Shown here: piece after piece, positions 6,701 through 8,335 of the stretch
How positions within the stretch are numbered: the first letter of the stretch is position 1
Layout of the letters: every line of letters begins with the position of its first letter
Assembly: GCA_002316385.1 (NCBI GenBank)
Contig: DCDL01000047.1
Span: 307 to 8,641, forward strand
Source: Clostridium sp. UBA1056
GTDB taxonomy: Bacteria > Bacillota > Clostridia > Clostridiales > Clostridiaceae
Length of the DNA stretch: 8,335 nt
Direction of reading: 5' to 3'
Translations under genes and position numbers: made by a program
Notes under the pieces: generated by a model
The model's database searches: none
What the model was told of the DNA's origin: nothing
The model's input: only the letters and a program-made list of their open reading frames with translations

Positions 6701-8335
6701 GTGCTTATTAGTGATGGTAAAGCAGTAAAAGAAAATGCAACAGGACAGTTTGATTTAAGTAAGTTAGATTATACAAAGTGCTCTGTAGAAGTTTATGACT
6801 ATGCACAAAATAAAACATCCGTTAAGGTAACAGAAGCAACTACAGGAGAATACAAAGAACCAACAGGACCAGCTCAGGGAGATACTACAATTCCTACAGT
6901 AATGCTAACAGGTCCAGAATTCTTTGGAATATTAAATAATGGTAAAGTAACTGTTGCAGGTACAGTGAAGGATGCTTCTGCAATATCCGAGTTTACTATA
7001 AATGGAAAGAATGTACCATTAACCTTTGATACTCATACTGGCCTGTGGAACTTCTCAACAGAAGTAGAGTTAGAAGATGGATACCATAGTATCAAGGTTG
7101 CTGCTAAAGATGCTGCAAATAATAAGATAGAATTTGCTCATAAAGTATTTGTAGATACTACAGCTCCAACAATTGAGCTTGAGGCTATACCAACTGAAAC
7201 TACTAAAAACTCAATAATAATTTCAGGTAAGATAAGTGATAATCTACCAAGCTTAAAAGTTAAGGTAAATGGTAATATAGCAAAAACTATAGCACCAGAC
7301 TGGTCATACTTCAATGATTTACCAAGTGCTAAATATGATTTGGCTTATGAAGTAAATTTAGAAGACGGTGAAAATAAGATAGCTATCGAAGCTATAGATG
7401 ATGCTGGAAATACTACAGTTAAGGAAGTAACTATTAATAAGGTTAGTAAAATTGTAGAATCTACTGTTAGATTATATGGAAATAATAGATATGAAACAGC
7501 AGTAGAAGTTAGCAAAGCTGGCTGGGATAATTCAGATATGGCTGTAATAGCTAATGGTTTAGCTTATGCAGATGCTCTAGTAGCAGCACCTCTTGCTTCA
7601 AACTATGATGCTCCAATATTATTAACTGAAGCTAATGGTCTACCTGATGTTACAAAGGCAGAGCTAAGCAGATTAGGTGTTAAAACAATTTATGTAGTTG
7701 GAGGCACAAGTGTTGTGTCAGAGGCTGCAGTTAAAGAAATGACTGAAATGGGAATAGATGTAGTAAGATTAGGTGGAGAGAATAGATATGAAACTTCACT
7801 AGAAATAGCTAAACATCTAGATAGACAAAAAAATATAGAAAATATCTATGTAGCAGGTGGATATGCTCCTGCAGATGCTTTATCTATTGCATCTAAGGCA
7901 GCTACTGATAAAACTCCAATAATATTAGTAGAAACTAAAAGTGTTCCTAAGAAGGTATTATCATGGCTTAAGGATCAAAAACTTAAATCAGCTTATGTTA
8001 TAGGTGGAGAAAGTGTAGTTAAAAATTCAGTTATAAAGGATTTAAATAAGATTACATCTGAGGATATAACTAATAATAGAATAGGTGGTGCTGATAGATA
8101 CGAAACTAATGCACTAGTTATAGAAAATCTATTTGCAAAAGAGCAAAATAGTATATATGTAACTGAAAGTATGAAGTTAGTAGACGCATTAGTAGTTTCA
8201 CCTCTTGCAGCTAAAACAGGTTCACCGATGATAATAACTAATACTGAGTTATCTGAAAATCAAAAATCTTTAGCAGATAAGATGTTAGTTAAGAAAGTAG
8301 TAGAAGTAGGTGGAGAAGTTAGCAAAACTGCTGTA
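3701..8335 (+). CDS. Lactocepin-type S8 subtilase with PA domain and three CWB2 repeats (3' end beyond window)
   Basis: Large wall-attached serine protease; 1545 codons are open to the window edge with no stop. Order seen: signal peptide 1-25 (ALA before SPDE); inhibitor I9-type propeptide about 61-160, probably removed on activation; S8 catalytic domain about 175-665 with D193 (VIDSGMD), H258 (SHGMHVSG), oxyanion N358 (SAGN) and S586 (SGTSMASPHVAGG), so the full triad is present. A PA domain is inserted at about 415-530 (GNVALIQRG at 454-462). Next come an Fn3-like domain (about 671-808), a region with FSPNGDG (862-868), a FlgD-like Ig segment (near W928) and further Ig-like units delimited by VDTTAPT (966 and 1151). 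Three CWB2 repeats start near 1256, 1355 and 1461. Family knowledge: lactocepin/C5a-peptidase relatives cut extracellular proteins, and three CWB2 repeats bind anionic wall polymers. The third repeat lacks only about 10-20 residues at the window edge, so the true end is probably near. The substrate is unknown: nutrient protein, host protein or another surface protein. Confidence 0.94.
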   Translation, partial: MNFKKGISIGLALSIALGSSMTALASPDELVKSLGESKEREMVLEAQIQEEPDLQTLNDSDQVRIIVELESEAVIEKATKNGIKLDEMNKSEVEKLQNQVLKEQSLVQRKMNSKKIDFEVINSFTSVANGFSAKTTLGQAKKIEEISGVKSVTIANEYERPEPMMDSSGEIIKTKQTWANGYNGEGTVVAVIDSGMDSTHKDMVLTNEDKGELQEDEIQAISKKNELLGTYRTSKVPYGYNYMDENQEILDLGEGASHGMHVSGIVGANGDVDNGGIKGVAPEAQILAMKVFGNDPSMSSTFGDVVVKAIDDSVLLGADVINMSLGSTASFVDDKDLEQAAINRAVENGVVMALSAGNANVFGYGYDNPYTANPEYGVVGAPGLATDSLQVASIDNNNIVSGYGLEFSINGEDFRAPYTSAGTDILSVLKGQELKVVNCGLGGLPEHFPAEAKGNVALIQRGSYDFTSKIANAEKAGAIAVIVYNSTSGGDGLWDMPYPEGGTIPALFIGNSYGSKIINQLKTSEVKVVANGNTVSVANPKAGSMSSFTSWGTTPNLEFKPEITAPGGRIWSTDNNDSYADMSGTSMASPHVAGGSALVLQRVDKDFGLTGEARARMAKKLMMSTAITHIDNGKNQAAGVVAGANYTSPRRQGAGVMDLQAATTTPAIVTDTDTGQCKINLKEIKGNSAVFTIEVENFSDKELTYNVEGTVQTDLVDEKYTYLEAQNIVDKNTNKFPISFSNNAVKVAPKGKTQITTTVDLSNAITGFNGKSIEEVFVNGGYVEGFVTLTDPTDTNPALSIPYMGFKGEWDKAPAIDASIYDKERTAFYPYTSIATDKGGGKYGFLGVDLAGKNPDGNKIDFSPNGDGAIDTITPVLSYLRNMEELQVEVLDSNGEVIRSLAQELNVKKHYFNRGRSENSKILTSATWDGTVNDKVVADGTYTYRVKGKVDYENADWQNFDFKVNVDTTAPTVNKVNYNKDTKQLEVVAEDNNQGHIYKYVLISDGKAVKENATGQFDLSKLDYTKCSVEVYDYAQNKTSVKVTEATTGEYKEPTGPAQGDTTIPTVMLTGPEFFGILNNGKVTVAGTVKDASAISEFTINGKNVPLTFDTHTGLWNFSTEVELEDGYHSIKVAAKDAANNKIEFAHKVFVDTTAPTIELEAIPTETTKNSIIISGKISDNLPSLKVKVNGNIAKTIAPDWSYFNDLPSAKYDLAYEVNLEDGENKIAIEAIDDAGNTTVKEVTINKVSKIVESTVRLYGNNRYETAVEVSKAGWDNSDMAVIANGLAYADALVAAPLASNYDAPILLTEANGLPDVTKAELSRLGVKTIYVVGGTSVVSEAAVKEMTEMGIDVVRLGGENRYETSLEIAKHLDRQKNIENIYVAGGYAPADALSIASKAATDKTPIILVETKSVPKKVLSWLKDQKLKSAYVIGGESVVKNSVIKDLNKITSEDITNNRIGGADRYETNALVIENLFAKEQNSIYVTESMKLVDALVVSPLAAKTGSPMIITNTELSENQKSLADKMLVKKVVEVGGEVSKTAV
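7466..8335 (+). other. Three tandem CWB2 cell-wall-binding repeats (inside the protease gene)
   Basis: The repeats begin VRLYGNNRYETA (residue 1256), VVRLGGENRYETS (1355) and RIGGADRYETN (1460). Each has the family's NRYET or DRYET opening, an ADAL- or VDAL-type motif, a PIILV-like strand and a VVGG- or VIGG-type segment. Spacing is 99 and about 106 residues; the third copy is cut by the window edge. Three copies is the number of a complete anchoring module in clostridial surface proteins. They are diverged at the DNA level, so they look like an old duplication. Confidence 0.9.

Overview
The window is AT-rich DNA with strong GG-rich Shine-Dalgarno sites, purine-rich coding strands and a CWB2-anchored surface protein. 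This points to a low-GC Gram-positive bacterium of the Clostridia (Clostridium or a close relative). The species cannot be named from the sequence. All recognised genes are on the + strand. No tRNA, rRNA, CRISPR array or intact mobile element was found.

Layout: (1) 52-1503, a flotillin-family membrane-microdomain scaffold (483 aa), ending in a clear intrinsic terminator at 1555-1589. (2) 1590-1855, a gene-free stretch with a near-consensus extended -10 promoter (1655-1683) and a leader of about 165 nt. (3) 1856-3082 including the stop, a secreted PcsB/CwlO-type murein hydrolase: signal peptide, coiled coil, Ser/Asn/Gln linker and M23 (LytM-type) metallopeptidase domain (407 aa). (4) 3080-3700, about 620 bases without a gene. 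It holds a very long perfect terminator hairpin (3227-3276), a 100-nt GC-richer island of unknown nature (3283-3382), a very AT-rich stretch, and a promoter with leader for the next gene. (5) 3701-8335, a very large subtilase (at least 1545 aa, running off the window) of the lactocepin/C5a-peptidase type. It has a signal peptide, I9 propeptide, S8 catalytic domain with inserted PA domain, Fn3-like and Ig-like stalk domains, and three C-terminal CWB2 repeats.

The three genes appear to be separate transcription units: a terminator follows each of the first two, and candidate promoters precede the second and third. The shared theme is the cell envelope: a membrane organiser, a peptidoglycan hydrolase likely to act in growth or division, and a wall-attached protease. 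Any functional link between them is inference from adjacency. I did not find a convincing undescribed system. The items most worth a second look are the compositional island after the hairpin and the regulatory structure around the protease promoter and leader.
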